From positions 868,001-932,000 of the forward strand of contig NZ_CP032823.1 in the NCBI RefSeq assembly GCF_003660105.1: a stretch of 64,000 nt of DNA. Reading direction: 5' to 3'. The notes beneath the pieces were generated by a model. The model was not told the DNA's origin and did no database searches. It worked only from the letters and a program-made list of their open reading frames with translations. Within the stretch, counting starts at the first letter, position 1, and each line of letters opens with the position of its first letter. Below are positions 53,813 through 62,888 of the stretch, piece by piece. Source of the stretch: Aliarcobacter cryaerophilus ATCC 43158 (GTDB lineage Bacteria > Campylobacterota > Campylobacteria > Campylobacterales > Arcobacteraceae). Both the position numbers and the translations under genes were made by a program.

Positions 53813-53908
53813 ACTTTTTGAAAATTACAAAACATATAGTTCTTAGTGTAATAAAAATAAAAAATACAATTTCAATAATATTTTTAAAATATTAAATATA
53901 GAGGTTAA

Positions 53909-54817
53909 ATGATTATAAAAGATTTAAAAAATATTATAGAAAAAAATTTAGAGAATAGAACAAATGAAGTAAAAAGAGTTTTTCATGGTCGTGGGAATTT
54001 TTATTATAATTTTTCATATTTGACAGTTGATAGTTTAGATAATACGCTCTTTGCAACTTTTTTTGAAGAGACTTTTGATGAAAAAGAAATTATAAAAAAT
54101 TTAGAGATTGTTTCAAAAAATAGTTCTTTTGAGAATTTCATTATTCAAAGAAAATATAAAGAGAGAGATTTTTATGAAGTTATTTATGGAGAGATTGTAG
54201 AAGATTTTTTTGTAGTTGAAAATGGATTAAAATATAAAATAGATTTTAAAAATCGAAATATTGGCTTGTTTTTTGATATGAAAAAAGGTAGAGAGTATAT
54301 AAAGTCTATTTGTAAAGATAAAAATGTTTTAAATCTTTTCTCATATACTTGTGCTTTTAGTGTAGTTTGTATTAGTGGTAAAGCTTCAAGTGTAGTAAAT
54401 ATTGATATGTCAAAAGCTAGTTTGTCTATTGGGCGAACAAATCATTATTTAAACAATTTAGATGTAAAAAATGTAAAATTTTTACCACATAATATTTTAA
54501 AATCATTTGGTAAAATCAAAAAAATGTCACCTTATGATATTGTTATAATAGATCCTCCATCTTTTCAAAAAGGCTCATTTGTTGCAACTAGTGATTATAT
54601 TAAGATTATTAAAAAACTTGATTTGGTATTACCAATAGGTGGGTTAGTTTTAGCTTGTTTAAATGATCCATTTTTGAGTAGTAATTTTTTAATAGATATA
54701 TTTAAGAAAGAAGCACCAAATTTCGAGTTTTTAGAAAAATTAGAAAATGTAGATGAATTTTTAGTAGAAAGTGAAGAAAAAGCTCTTAAAAATCTAATTT
54801 TTTTAAAAAAAAACTGA
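53909..54817 (+). CDS. RlmI-like class I SAM-dependent methyltransferase
   Basis: The 302-residue protein has the RlmI/RlmK-type core: FKNRNIGLFFDMKKGREYIKS, VLNLFSYTCAFSVVC (SAM-binding), VVNIDMSKASLSIGRTNHYLNN and the catalytic DPPSFQKGSF. Family members methylate C5 of cytosine or other sites in 23S rRNA. It lacks the N-terminal PUA domain of RlmI, so the exact target is uncertain. Its TGA stop is part of the extended -10 promoter of the next gene. Confidence 0.85.
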   Translation: MIIKDLKNIIEKNLENRTNEVKRVFHGRGNFYYNFSYLTVDSLDNTLFATFFEETFDEKEIIKNLEIVSKNSSFENFIIQRKYKERDFYEVIYGEIVEDFFVVENGLKYKIDFKNRNIGLFFDMKKGREYIKSICKDKNVLNLFSYTCAFSVVCISGKASSVVNIDMSKASLSIGRTNHYLNNLDVKNVKFLPHNILKSFGKIKKMSPYDIVIIDPPSFQKGSFVATSDYIKIIKKLDLVLPIGGLVLACLNDPFLSSNFLIDIFKKEAPNFEFLEKLENVDEFLVESEEKALKNLIFLKKN

Positions 54818-54823
54818 TATAAT
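54815..54823 (+). promoter_or_regulatory. Extended -10 promoter for the CPA2 antiporter, overlapping a stop codon
   Basis: TGA-TATAAT, with TGA being the stop codon of the methyltransferase gene, lies 28 bases before the ATG at 54851. Confidence 0.55.
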
Positions 54824-54850
54824 CCAACATTTTTAAAGAAAGAAATCACA

Positions 54851-56476
54851 ATGGAACACTTCTTATTTACTCTATTTATGGCAATTTTTCTAGCAACTGT
54901 CTTAAATATAATTTTAAAAAAACTAGGTATTTCACAAATTATAGGTTATATATTAACTGGAATTATAATATCTTATGGATTTCATTTTAAAGGTGCTAAT
55001 ATAGCATCATTAGATGCAATAGCAGAATTTGGAATAGTTTTTCTAATGTTTACAATAGGGCTTGAAATAAGCTTTGATAAGATTAGAAAGATGAAAGAGA
55101 TTCTTTTATTAAATGGTTTTTTACAAGTACATATTAGTGCATTACTTATTTTTGCCGTTACTCACTTTATTTTTGATTTATCAATAGAGGTTTCAATAAT
55201 AATTGCTTTTGCATTTTCTCTATCTTCAACTGCAATTGTTTTGCCATACTTAAAGTCTTCAAAAGATATTTATACTCCTTATGGTGAAAGAACAACTGCT
55301 ATTTTAATCTATCAAGATTTAGCAGTCATTCCAATTTTACTTTTGATTTCATTTCTAACAAATGATAATTTATCTATTGTAGAGGTTATTTGGAATACTT
55401 TTATTTCAGCTGCTGTTATTACAATATTTATGTTCTTTTTTGGAAAAAGAATAATAGATTGGTTACTTCAATTTTCATCAAATACAAGGCTTGAGGAGCT
55501 ATTTATTGGAGCTGTTTTCTCAATTGTTATTGGTGCATCTTTATTGGCTGAATATTTAGGATTTACATACTCTTTGGGTGCTTTTTTAGCTGGAATGATT
55601 ATTGCTGATACAAAATTTAGAATAAAAGTTGAATCAGATATTTCAAATTTCAAAGATTTACTTTTAGGAACATTCTTTTTTACAGTTGGAACAAAAATAG
55701 ATATTTTATACTTTCTCAATAATATTCATATAGTAATAGGTCTATTTTTATTAGTAATGATAATAAAAGCTTTGGTTGTATTTTTAATTATTAGAAGAAA
55801 ATCAGATAAAAATACATCTGTAAAATCAGCAATTGCACTTTGTCAAGTTGGTGAATTCTCTTTTGCTATTTTAACTCTTGCTTCAAGTCAAAATGTAGTT
55901 CCAATTGAAACTGCAAATTTTTTGGTTTTAATTTCAGTAATGTCAATGATTTTGACACCATTTTTATTAAATAATATCTATAAAATATCAAATTTAATTT
56001 CAGCTGATATTTATCAATCAGATAATTTAGAGCCTATTGAAGAGACTAATCATATTATTATTTGCGGTTTTTCTATTTTAGGAAGAGTTGTTGCTAGAGA
56101 TTTATCAGATAGAAATATGCCTTTTGTTATTGTTTCAAATGACCTTAGACAAATTCAAGTTGCTACAAAAATGGGGTATAAAGCATATTTTGGACACTTA
56201 GATAAAAAATCAGTTTTAGAAGCTTTAAAAGTAGAAGAGAGTTCAAGTGTTATAATAACTATAAATGAAACACATGAAAAAATACTTATTTGTGATGCAA
56301 TATTAAAATATTGTCCAGATGCAAATATTATTTTAAAATATGAATCATTAGAAGAAAGACATATTTTAAATGATTTAAAAATTAAAAAATTTGTTCATGC
56401 ACATGCTGAAATTGGAAGATTATTAGTAGAAGAGGCAACTCATTGTTGTGATTTAAGACTTCATAAATATGATTAA
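54851..56476 (+). CDS. CPA2-family monovalent cation:proton antiporter with TrkA-N domain
   Basis: Residues 1 to about 385 hold about twelve helices of the Na+/H+ exchanger-like fold (IIGYILTGIIISYG, FGIVFLMFTIGLEISFDKI, SLSSTAIVLPYL, EYLGFTYSLGAFLAGMIIADT, ALCQVGEFSFAIL). Residues about 405-525 are a RCK/TrkA-N domain (IIICGFSILGRVVARDLSDRNMPFVIVSND), so gating by NAD(H) or another nucleotide is likely. It resembles KefB/KefC and YbaL; whether it moves K+ or Na+ cannot be told. A strong hairpin separates it from the converging glucan synthase-like gene. Confidence 0.92.
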   Translation: MEHFLFTLFMAIFLATVLNIILKKLGISQIIGYILTGIIISYGFHFKGANIASLDAIAEFGIVFLMFTIGLEISFDKIRKMKEILLLNGFLQVHISALLIFAVTHFIFDLSIEVSIIIAFAFSLSSTAIVLPYLKSSKDIYTPYGERTTAILIYQDLAVIPILLLISFLTNDNLSIVEVIWNTFISAAVITIFMFFFGKRIIDWLLQFSSNTRLEELFIGAVFSIVIGASLLAEYLGFTYSLGAFLAGMIIADTKFRIKVESDISNFKDLLLGTFFFTVGTKIDILYFLNNIHIVIGLFLLVMIIKALVVFLIIRRKSDKNTSVKSAIALCQVGEFSFAILTLASSQNVVPIETANFLVLISVMSMILTPFLLNNIYKISNLISADIYQSDNLEPIEETNHIIICGFSILGRVVARDLSDRNMPFVIVSNDLRQIQVATKMGYKAYFGHLDKKSVLEALKVEESSSVIITINETHEKILICDAILKYCPDANIILKYESLEERHILNDLKIKKFVHAHAEIGRLLVEEATHCCDLRLHKYD

Positions 56477-56493
56477 AAAAAGATTTATTTTAT

Positions 56494-56527
56494 AAAAACC
56501 AAAAAGCTATTAAGCTTTTTGGTTTTT
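56494..56527. terminator. Strong bidirectional hairpin terminator
   Basis: AAAAACCAAAAAGCT and its exact complement form a 15-bp stem around ATTA, ending in T-runs on both strands; it overlaps the last codons of the 56510 gene. Confidence 0.85.
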
Positions 56528-59035
56528 TAAAGAGTAAAGTTCCAATATTCTCATAATAATTGCAGAGATGTAAGGAATAGTTTGAATAAATATTGTTGCT
56601 GCAAATACATAAATCTCTGTAATTCCAGATTTATTTGTGTATATTAAAGATACAAATGCAGTTAAAAGTAAAATACATAAAATAGTTTCATATTTTATTG
56701 GATTTGCACTTTTTTTAGCTTTTCCACCTTTTTCTGTTCTTTTAAATGGTAATCCATCTTTGATAAATCCATCAAATACAGCTTTAAATATTATTAATTG
56801 TAAACTCATTGAAGCTATAGAACTAAGAAGAATATCTTTAAAGCTAGCTTTTACTTTTGTTCTATAAAGTATAAATGTATGCAAAATATTTACTATAAAT
56901 GCCGTAATAATAGGAATAGTAAGAGGAATTGTAGGAATTGTAACACCAACAAAGATTATTACAGGAACCCAAATAATATTCATAACAGCCATAATTGGAC
57001 CCATAGCATCACTTAACCAGAAAAACCAACCTGTAACAAATTTATTTTTTTGAGCAGGACTTAATCTTTTTGAACCAGGTTTAAACTCTCTCCAATGTTT
57101 TTTAAGAATCTGAATAGCTCCATAAGCCCATCTATGTCTTTGAGTTTTAAATGCTTCAACAGTATCTGGTAAAAGCCCAAATCCATATCTTCTATTTGTA
57201 TAGTGCGCAATATATCCAGCTTCAAATAGTCTAAGCCCTAATTCACTATCTTCAACAATAGTGTCAGTTCCCCAACCACCAACTTCCATCATAGCACTAA
57301 GTCTTACCATAACCATTGTTCCATGAACAACGATAGCATTTTCTTCATTTCTATCAACCATACCAATATCAAAGAAACCAGCATATTCTGCATTCATAGC
57401 TTTTTTGATAATACTCTCATCACCATCTCTATGATCTTGTGGAGCTTGAACAATTGCAACTTTTGGGTCATCAAATAGTGGAACTAAATCTACAAGCCAA
57501 GGAGATTCAACTTTATAATCAGCATCTATAACTGCAATAATTTGTGCATCTTTTGAAGTGTATTCAAGTGCTGTATTTAAAGCTCCAGCTTTAAATCCAG
57601 TACATTTAATATCAAGATATTTAAACTTATCTCCCAATTTTTCACAAAGCTCTTTTATTGGAGTTTTATAAAAATCTTCAGGAGTATTATTTATAATAAC
57701 CAAAACTTCATAGTTTGGATATGTAAGTTTTGATAAACTCTCTAAAGTTTCAGCCAAAACATGAGGTTGTTCTTTGTATGCAGGAACATGAATAGATACA
57801 AGTGGTGCATTTTGTGATTTTAAATCAAGAGGAACTAGTCTTGATGGCTGAACTCCAATAGAGCTTCTAAATAGTTCATTTGCTTTTGCTAAAGTTATGA
57901 TTACAAGAGGAATCATAAGAAAACTTCCCATTCCCCACATAATCCACATTCCAAAATTCATATAGTTTACAAATGGGTATATTGCAGCCATTACAATACC
58001 AAATGCCATACCTTGGGCAGCAATTGCATAAGCAAAAGCATGGCTAATATTTACTCTTTGATTTTTTAACCCAAAAAGTGTCAATAATGCTCCAATAATA
58101 ATCGCAGCAATCATTTGATAAAACCAATATTGATTTAATTCAACTTCACCAGCTAATTGAAATTTTAAAGCTCTAGAAGTTGTAAAAATTCCCCAATATT
58201 GTCCAACATTTCCTTCATCATAACCTTTCCAAGGTTGATCTAAAGCTTCAATTATATTGTAATGCCAACCTTTTTCATGAGCTAGATTTACAAAACCTCT
58301 TATAGCTTGTGCTTGATTTTTGATACTAGGAATTGCACTATTATTGTTGTATCCATGGCTAGGCCATCCTGTCTCACCAATCACTATTTTTCTATTTGGA
58401 AAAAGATCTTCAACTAGTGTATATTTTTCAATAATAAATTCATTGTATCTTTCTATTGGAACTTTTTCCCAATATGGTAAAATATGAATAGTTAAGAAAT
58501 CAACATGACTAGCTAATTCTGGATGTTTTTCCCATATATCCCAAGTTTCTGCAGATGTTACAGGCTTTTTTGTGTGAGTTTTCATAAAATCAATGTAAGC
58601 ATATAGCTCCAAAGGCTCAAGTTCTTTTCTTAAAAGTACCTCATTTCCTACTATTACAGATTGAATTCTATTTGGATACTCTTTTAAAATTTCTAATGCT
58701 CTTTGGATTTCAAGATTATTTTCTTCTAAATCACCACCTATCCAAAGTCCTAAATCAATAGGAAGATTTGAATCTTTACTAGAGTTAAGTATTTTATAAG
58801 CTTCCAAAGTTCCATAAGTTCTAAGTTTGTTCGTAAAATTTTCAAATAAATTTACATCATAAGCAATTTGTTCGCTTGAAAGTAAATTTTTATCATATCC
58901 TTCAAATGGTGAATATGACAATGATTCGATTTTTTCAAACGAGTTTTCATTTAGTGTTACTAAGTTATCTCTTGATAACCAAAAAAAGACTTGGAAAAGT
59001 CCAGCCATAATAAGCCCTAAGATAATATATCTCAA
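56510..59035 (-). CDS. GH17-GT2 fusion, NdvB-like beta-glucan synthase candidate
   Basis: Residues about 30-310 resemble glycoside hydrolase family 17 (beta-1,3-glucanase/transglucosylase): GNEVLLRKEL (acid/base Glu), DFLTIHILPYWE and IGETGWPSHG (nucleophile Glu). Several membrane helices and a family 2 glycosyltransferase domain at about 400-650 follow, with VSIHVPAYKEQP, IAVIDADYKVE, TIVEDSELGLRLFEAGY and QRHRW, then further helices. This matches NdvB-type synthases that make and branch or cyclise beta-1,3-glucan; the product here is inferred. The start is TTG, 6 bases after AGAAGGA. It is a single-gene unit divergent from dsbB. Confidence 0.88.
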   Translation of the reverse strand: MRYIILGLIMAGLFQVFFWLSRDNLVTLNENSFEKIESLSYSPFEGYDKNLLSSEQIAYDVNLFENFTNKLRTYGTLEAYKILNSSKDSNLPIDLGLWIGGDLEENNLEIQRALEILKEYPNRIQSVIVGNEVLLRKELEPLELYAYIDFMKTHTKKPVTSAETWDIWEKHPELASHVDFLTIHILPYWEKVPIERYNEFIIEKYTLVEDLFPNRKIVIGETGWPSHGYNNNSAIPSIKNQAQAIRGFVNLAHEKGWHYNIIEALDQPWKGYDEGNVGQYWGIFTTSRALKFQLAGEVELNQYWFYQMIAAIIIGALLTLFGLKNQRVNISHAFAYAIAAQGMAFGIVMAAIYPFVNYMNFGMWIMWGMGSFLMIPLVIITLAKANELFRSSIGVQPSRLVPLDLKSQNAPLVSIHVPAYKEQPHVLAETLESLSKLTYPNYEVLVIINNTPEDFYKTPIKELCEKLGDKFKYLDIKCTGFKAGALNTALEYTSKDAQIIAVIDADYKVESPWLVDLVPLFDDPKVAIVQAPQDHRDGDESIIKKAMNAEYAGFFDIGMVDRNEENAIVVHGTMVMVRLSAMMEVGGWGTDTIVEDSELGLRLFEAGYIAHYTNRRYGFGLLPDTVEAFKTQRHRWAYGAIQILKKHWREFKPGSKRLSPAQKNKFVTGWFFWLSDAMGPIMAVMNIIWVPVIIFVGVTIPTIPLTIPIITAFIVNILHTFILYRTKVKASFKDILLSSIASMSLQLIIFKAVFDGFIKDGLPFKRTEKGGKAKKSANPIKYETILCILLLTAFVSLIYTNKSGITEIYVFAATIFIQTIPYISAIIMRILELYSLKNQKA

Positions 59036-59078
59036 ATAAAATCCTTCTACAAAAAATATGCGAATATTAACATTATTT

Positions 59079-59087
59079 TGATAGAAT
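59079..59087 (+). promoter_or_regulatory. Extended -10 promoter for the thiol-redox operon
   Basis: TGA-TAGAAT predicts transcription from about 59094, which would place the TTG at 59097 almost at the 5' end and supports the later TTG at 59121 as the dsbB start. Confidence 0.5.
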
Positions 59088-59120
59088 AAAACTTATTTGA
59101 ATTTAAAAAGGATTTTTGTT

Positions 59121-59522
59121 TTGAATTACATATTTTTTGCTTTTATTATTTCTTTATTTGCTACATTAGGAAGTCTTTTTTTCTCTGAAATTATGCATTT
59201 TGTTCCTTGTAGTTTGTGTTGGTATCAAAGAATTTTTATGTATCCATTAGTTTTTATATTTTTAATTAATTTATTATATCCAGATGATAAAGTTTTTAAA
59301 TATAGTTTTCCACTTGTGATTGTTGGTTTGTTTATCTCAATTTATCACAATTTATTGATTTTAAAAATAATTCCTGAAACTCTCTCTCCTTGTGTTAATG
59401 GTGTACCTTGCAGTGTTGATTATTTGAACTATTTTGGATTTATTACGATTCCTTTACTTTCATTTGTCGCTTTTTTGACTATTTTTATCCTATTAATAGC
59501 TCATAAAAAAAGAGTTTCTTAA
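59121..59522 (+). CDS. dsbB: DsbB-family disulfide-bond formation protein
   Basis: Four membrane helices and two periplasmic Cys pairs are seen: CSLC in MHFVPCSLCWYQRIFMYP, and the second pair in LSPCVNGVPCSVDYLNYFGF. DsbB passes electrons from DsbA to quinone. The frame opens at a TTG at 59097, but AAAAGGA 8 bases before the TTG at 59121 and the promoter at 59079 favour 59121, giving 133 residues. It is first in a five-gene run of thiol-redox proteins, 56 bases before the DsbA-like gene. Confidence 0.93.
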   Translation: MNYIFFAFIISLFATLGSLFFSEIMHFVPCSLCWYQRIFMYPLVFIFLINLLYPDDKVFKYSFPLVIVGLFISIYHNLLILKIIPETLSPCVNGVPCSVDYLNYFGFITIPLLSFVAFLTIFILLIAHKKRVS

Positions 59523-59578
59523 TCTTTTGTTATCTTTTCTAAGTTAGAGTTTTATAAAATTTTTTGAAGGAAAATTAT

Positions 59579-60232
59579 ATGCAAAATAAGGTATTGGTTT
59601 TAGGTTCTTTAGTTTTGGTTTTAGCACTTTTTATTGGATTTTCATTTTTTTATAAAAGTGAGCAAAAAGTTGAGCAAGTAGCTACAAATCCAAATATAAA
59701 TGAACTACTTTTAAGAGATTATTCTTATAAAATGGGTGATAATCAAAAAAATATTAGTGTAGTTGAGTTTTTAGATCCTGAATGTGAATCATGTGCTATA
59801 TATTCTGAAGTTGTAAAAAAGTTATATAAAGAGTATTACAAAGATATTCAAATTGTTGTAAAATATTTGGATAATCATAAAAATTCTAGACTTACAATTC
59901 AAATGTTAGAAGCAGCAAGAATTCAAGGTAAATATGAAGATGTTTTAAATATGATATTTGAAAAACATTCTTTATGGGCTTCTCACTATGCTTCTGTTGA
60001 TAAACCAGAGCTTTTATGGCAATTTTTAAAAGAGATTCCAGATTTGGATATCGAAAAGTTAAAAATTGATATGAATAATCAAAAAATCGATGAAATTATT
60101 GCGCAAGATAGGGCTGATGCAACAGCTTTAGGAGTAAGAGGAACGCCAACACTTTTTGTAAATGGAGTTTTATTAAATTCTTTATCGCAAAAAGCTCTAT
60201 TTGATTTAGTAGAAAAAGAGATTTATAAATAA
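59579..60232 (+). CDS. DsbA-family thioredoxin-fold protein
   Basis: An N-terminal membrane anchor or uncleaved signal (VLVLGSLVLVLALFIGFSFFY) precedes a thioredoxin fold with active site CESC (FLDPECESCAIYSEV) and the cis-Pro loop VRGTPTLFVNGVLL. About 217 residues from the ATG at 59579, which has AAGGA upstream; a TTG at 59564 is in frame but lacks a site. It is the likely DsbB partner, oxidising periplasmic proteins. CESC instead of CPHC may give a different redox potential. Confidence 0.9.
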   Translation: MQNKVLVLGSLVLVLALFIGFSFFYKSEQKVEQVATNPNINELLLRDYSYKMGDNQKNISVVEFLDPECESCAIYSEVVKKLYKEYYKDIQIVVKYLDNHKNSRLTIQMLEAARIQGKYEDVLNMIFEKHSLWASHYASVDKPELLWQFLKEIPDLDIEKLKIDMNNQKIDEIIAQDRADATALGVRGTPTLFVNGVLLNSLSQKALFDLVEKEIYK

Positions 60233-60522
60233 TGGAGTATTTAGGAACAACTGTTTTAACTATTATTTTAGTTGTTTTATTTATATATTTTACAAATAAA
60301 AATATATTAAAAAAAACACAAAGTAAATTAGACATAATAAATCGATATAAAATTACTCTTTTAAAAATTTTAAATGATTCAAAAAATAATAAAGAGTTAC
60401 AAAGAAGTAATAAAATAGAGTTTCTAAAAAGAGTAAATGATGAGCTATCGAGAAATATATTTTTTGAAAAGCATGAAATAAAAGTTATTTTAGAAGAGTT
60501 ATCAAAAATGGAGAATGAATGA
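60232..60522 (+). CDS. Small single-span membrane protein in the thiol-redox operon
   Basis: I do not recognise a family. The 96-residue protein has one N-terminal membrane helix (TTVLTIILVVLFIYF) and a charged, mostly helical cytoplasmic tail with heptad-like spacing. It has no cysteine. Its ATG shares a base with the upstream stop and its own stop overlaps the next ATG by 4 bases, so it is translated with the Dsb and TlpA-like proteins. Confidence 0.75.
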   Translation: MEYLGTTVLTIILVVLFIYFTNKNILKKTQSKLDIINRYKITLLKILNDSKNNKELQRSNKIEFLKRVNDELSRNIFFEKHEIKVILEELSKMENE

Positions 60523-61088
60523 AAAAAGTATTAATTATAGTTTTAAGTAGTTTTGTTTTTTTATTTACAGCTTGTGATAGTAGTTCAAGTATTGATGCAA
60601 AATCACTATCAAAAACAAAAATAGAGGCTGAAACAAAAGAATTTGAACCAACTCCTTTTGTTTTATTAACAACAGATGAAAAATTTATTGGATTTAAAAC
60701 AACAAAAGAGGGACTTGATTTTGATGAGTTTAAAGGTAAAAAAGCAGTTATTGTAGATATTTTTGCAACTTGGTGTCCTCCTTGTATTGAAACAATTCCA
60801 AAATTAAGAGAGTTAAAAGGTAGATATGCTGATAGTTTAGAGATTGTTTCAGTACTTTTTCAAGATGAAAAAACAGTTGAACAGATGAAAGAATTTATTA
60901 AAGAGTATCAAATTAACTATCCAATTACAATGGGTGAAGAGAACCAAAAATTAGCAGATGAGCTAGGTGTTACAAAAGTTCCAGAGATGTTTTTATTTTC
61001 AAAAAGTGGAAAATTTATACATAAATTTGTAGGAAATGTACCAAAAGAAGAGTTGGAAAAATATCTTAAAATAGCTATGGATAATTAA
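60519..61088 (+). CDS. TlpA/ResA-like thioredoxin lipoprotein
   Basis: A lipoprotein signal (IIVLSSFVFLFTAC) is followed by a thioredoxin domain with WCPPC (DIFATWCPPCIETIPKL) and a cis-Pro loop (VTKVPEMFLFSKSG). Such lipid-anchored periplasmic thioredoxins reduce disulfides, for example in cytochrome c maturation. Length 189. It overlaps the small membrane protein gene by 4 bases. Confidence 0.92.
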   Translation: MKKVLIIVLSSFVFLFTACDSSSSIDAKSLSKTKIEAETKEFEPTPFVLLTTDEKFIGFKTTKEGLDFDEFKGKKAVIVDIFATWCPPCIETIPKLRELKGRYADSLEIVSVLFQDEKTVEQMKEFIKEYQINYPITMGEENQKLADELGVTKVPEMFLFSKSGKFIHKFVGNVPKEELEKYLKIAMDN

Positions 61089-61103
61089 TCAAAATTAAAT
61101 TTT

Positions 61104-61463
61104 ATGATTAAGGAAAAAATAACTATATATTATGATAAAGAGTGTCCATTTTGTAATAGTTATGTTGGATATTTGAAGTTAAAAGATAGCTATGAATTAA
61201 TTTTAAAGAATGTAAGAGAAGATAAAAATATAGATACAAAATTTGATATTAACAATGGATTTATAGTAAATTTTAAAGATAATTTTTTCCAAGGCTCAAA
61301 AGCCTTGAAGTTTTTAAATAGTGTTGTAAATAAAGATACATTTTTGGGAAAACTACATTTTTTCTTTAAATATGATAATGTTTTTTCAAATTTTTTATAT
61401 AAAATTTTGTTTATTTTAAGAAGAGTAGTACTTTTTTTGATGAAAAAGAAATCTAAAATCTAA
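61104..61463 (+). CDS. DCC-family (DUF393) thiol oxidoreductase-like protein
   Basis: ITIYYDKECPFCNSYVGYLK carries the DxxCxxC active-site motif of the DCC family near the N-terminus; GSKALKFLNS and a basic hydrophobic C-terminus follow. Length 119. No signal peptide is seen, so it is likely cytoplasmic, unlike its operon neighbours. The ribosome-binding site is poor. The reaction is unknown. Confidence 0.85.
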   Translation: MIKEKITIYYDKECPFCNSYVGYLKLKDSYELILKNVREDKNIDTKFDINNGFIVNFKDNFFQGSKALKFLNSVVNKDTFLGKLHFFFKYDNVFSNFLYKILFILRRVVLFLMKKKSKI

Positions 61464-61474
61464 AATTACTATTT

Positions 61475-62140
61475 TTAAGATTTTAAGATTTTAAAATACT
61501 CTTCTCTACTTATCTCATAAGCTCCTAAACTCTCCAAATGTTTATTGTAAACCTGACAATCAATAATTTTAATATTATTATCCTTTGCCCAATTACAAAG
61601 ATAAAAAAAAGCTACTTTTGAAGCATCATTTACAAGAGAAAACATACTTTCACCACAAAATATATTATTTATTATAAGTCCATAAAGCCCACCTACAAGC
61701 TCTCCTTCTAGATAAACTTCAATACTATTTGCAAATTCTAAATTGTGCATTAGGTTATATGCTTGTATAAAATTATCATCTATCCATGTATCATTTTCGT
61801 GCTTTCTTTTTACTTTTTGACAATTTCTTATAACATTTTCAAAATTTGTGTTTGATTTTATTTCAAAACCTCTATTTTTGATTGATTTTTTTAGGCTTTT
61901 TGATACTTTTAAATCATTTGGATACAAAATCATTCTTTTTTGTGGGCTATACCAATTTATATAATTGTAATCATCAATAAACCAAGGAAATAAACCATTT
62001 TCATAGGCATTAAGCAATCTTTGTGGATGAAAATCACCACCAATTGCAACTAAATCACCACCCATTTGTTCTAATTTTGGAAAATTGAAATTTTCATCAT
62101 CTAAAAGCCAGATTTTTTCTTTTTTATCAAGTAATTTCAT
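61475..62140 (-). CDS. aat: Leucyl/phenylalanyl-tRNA-protein transferase
   Basis: The N-terminal LAIGGDFHPQRLLNAYENGLFPWF-like region (here DLVAIGGDFHPQRLL), INWYSPQKRMILYPNDLKVSKSL, TWIDDNFIQAYNLMH, EVYLEGELVGGLYGL, and GESMFSLVNDASKVA are diagnostic. Aat adds Leu or Phe to N-terminal Arg/Lys of proteins, creating N-degrons for ClpS/ClpAP. At 221 residues it is of normal length. It converges on the DCC gene. Confidence 0.95.
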   Translation of the reverse strand: MKLLDKKEKIWLLDDENFNFPKLEQMGGDLVAIGGDFHPQRLLNAYENGLFPWFIDDYNYINWYSPQKRMILYPNDLKVSKSLKKSIKNRGFEIKSNTNFENVIRNCQKVKRKHENDTWIDDNFIQAYNLMHNLEFANSIEVYLEGELVGGLYGLIINNIFCGESMFSLVNDASKVAFFYLCNWAKDNNIKIIDCQVYNKHLESLGAYEISREEYFKILKS

Positions 62141-62162
62141 TTTGGCATTTTATTTAAAATTA

Positions 62163-62171
62163 TGTTAATAT
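62163..62171 (+). promoter_or_regulatory. Extended -10 promoter for rsuA
   Basis: TGT-TAATAT lies 22 bases before the ATG at 62193, with AAGAGG as ribosome-binding site. Confidence 0.45.
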
Positions 62172-62192
62172 CCAATTTTTAAGAGGTTTAAT

Positions 62193-62873
62193 ATGAAAAG
62201 AGTAGATGCTTATTTATCAAGTTTGGGATATTGTACTAGAAGTGAAGCTAGAAAATTTTTAAAAATGAATAGTGTTTTTATAAATGAAAATAGGGTATTT
62301 AATCCAAGTTTAAAAGCAAAACATAATGAAATTAGTGTAAATGATGAAAAGCTTGATAGTGAAAAAATAACAATATTGATGAATAAACCTTCTAATGTTA
62401 TTTGTTCTCACAATGACTCTGGAAAGCTTATTTATTCACTTTTACCACAAAGATATCAAAATAGAAATCCAAAAATTTCAACTATTGGAAGGCTAGATAT
62501 TGATACAACAGGAGCTATTTTATTAACAGATGATGGAGAGTTAAATCACAAGCTCACAAGTCCAAAAAAAGATGTAAAAAAGATATATGAAGTAACTTTA
62601 CAAAATTCACTAAAAGGTGATGAGAAAGAGATTTTTGAAAGTGGAATAGTAGTTTTAAATGGTGAAGACAAGCCATTAAAACCAGCAAAATTAAAAGTTA
62701 TAAATGATAATTTAGTTCATTTAGAGATTGTTGAAGGGAAATATCATCAAGTTAAAAGAATGTTTGCATATACAAAAAACAGAGTAATAAAGCTTCATAG
62801 ATTGGAATTTGCTGGTTTTAGAGTTGATGATTTGAAAGAGGGCGAGTTTAGAGTGATTGAATATAAATCATAA
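62193..62873 (+). CDS. rsuA: Ribosomal small subunit pseudouridine synthase RsuA-like
   Basis: An S4 domain (RVDAYLSSLGYCTRSEARKFLKM) is followed by the pseudouridine synthase core: NKPSNVICSHND, catalytic Asp in STIGRLDIDTTGAILLTDDG, and VEGKYHQVKRMFAYTKNRVIKLHR. At 226 residues and with this motif set it is closest to RsuA (16S rRNA pseudouridine 516), though RluB/RluE-like specificity cannot be excluded. Confidence 0.88.
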   Translation: MKRVDAYLSSLGYCTRSEARKFLKMNSVFINENRVFNPSLKAKHNEISVNDEKLDSEKITILMNKPSNVICSHNDSGKLIYSLLPQRYQNRNPKISTIGRLDIDTTGAILLTDDGELNHKLTSPKKDVKKIYEVTLQNSLKGDEKEIFESGIVVLNGEDKPLKPAKLKVINDNLVHLEIVEGKYHQVKRMFAYTKNRVIKLHRLEFAGFRVDDLKEGEFRVIEYKS

Positions 62874-62888
62874 CTCTAACTCTAAATT

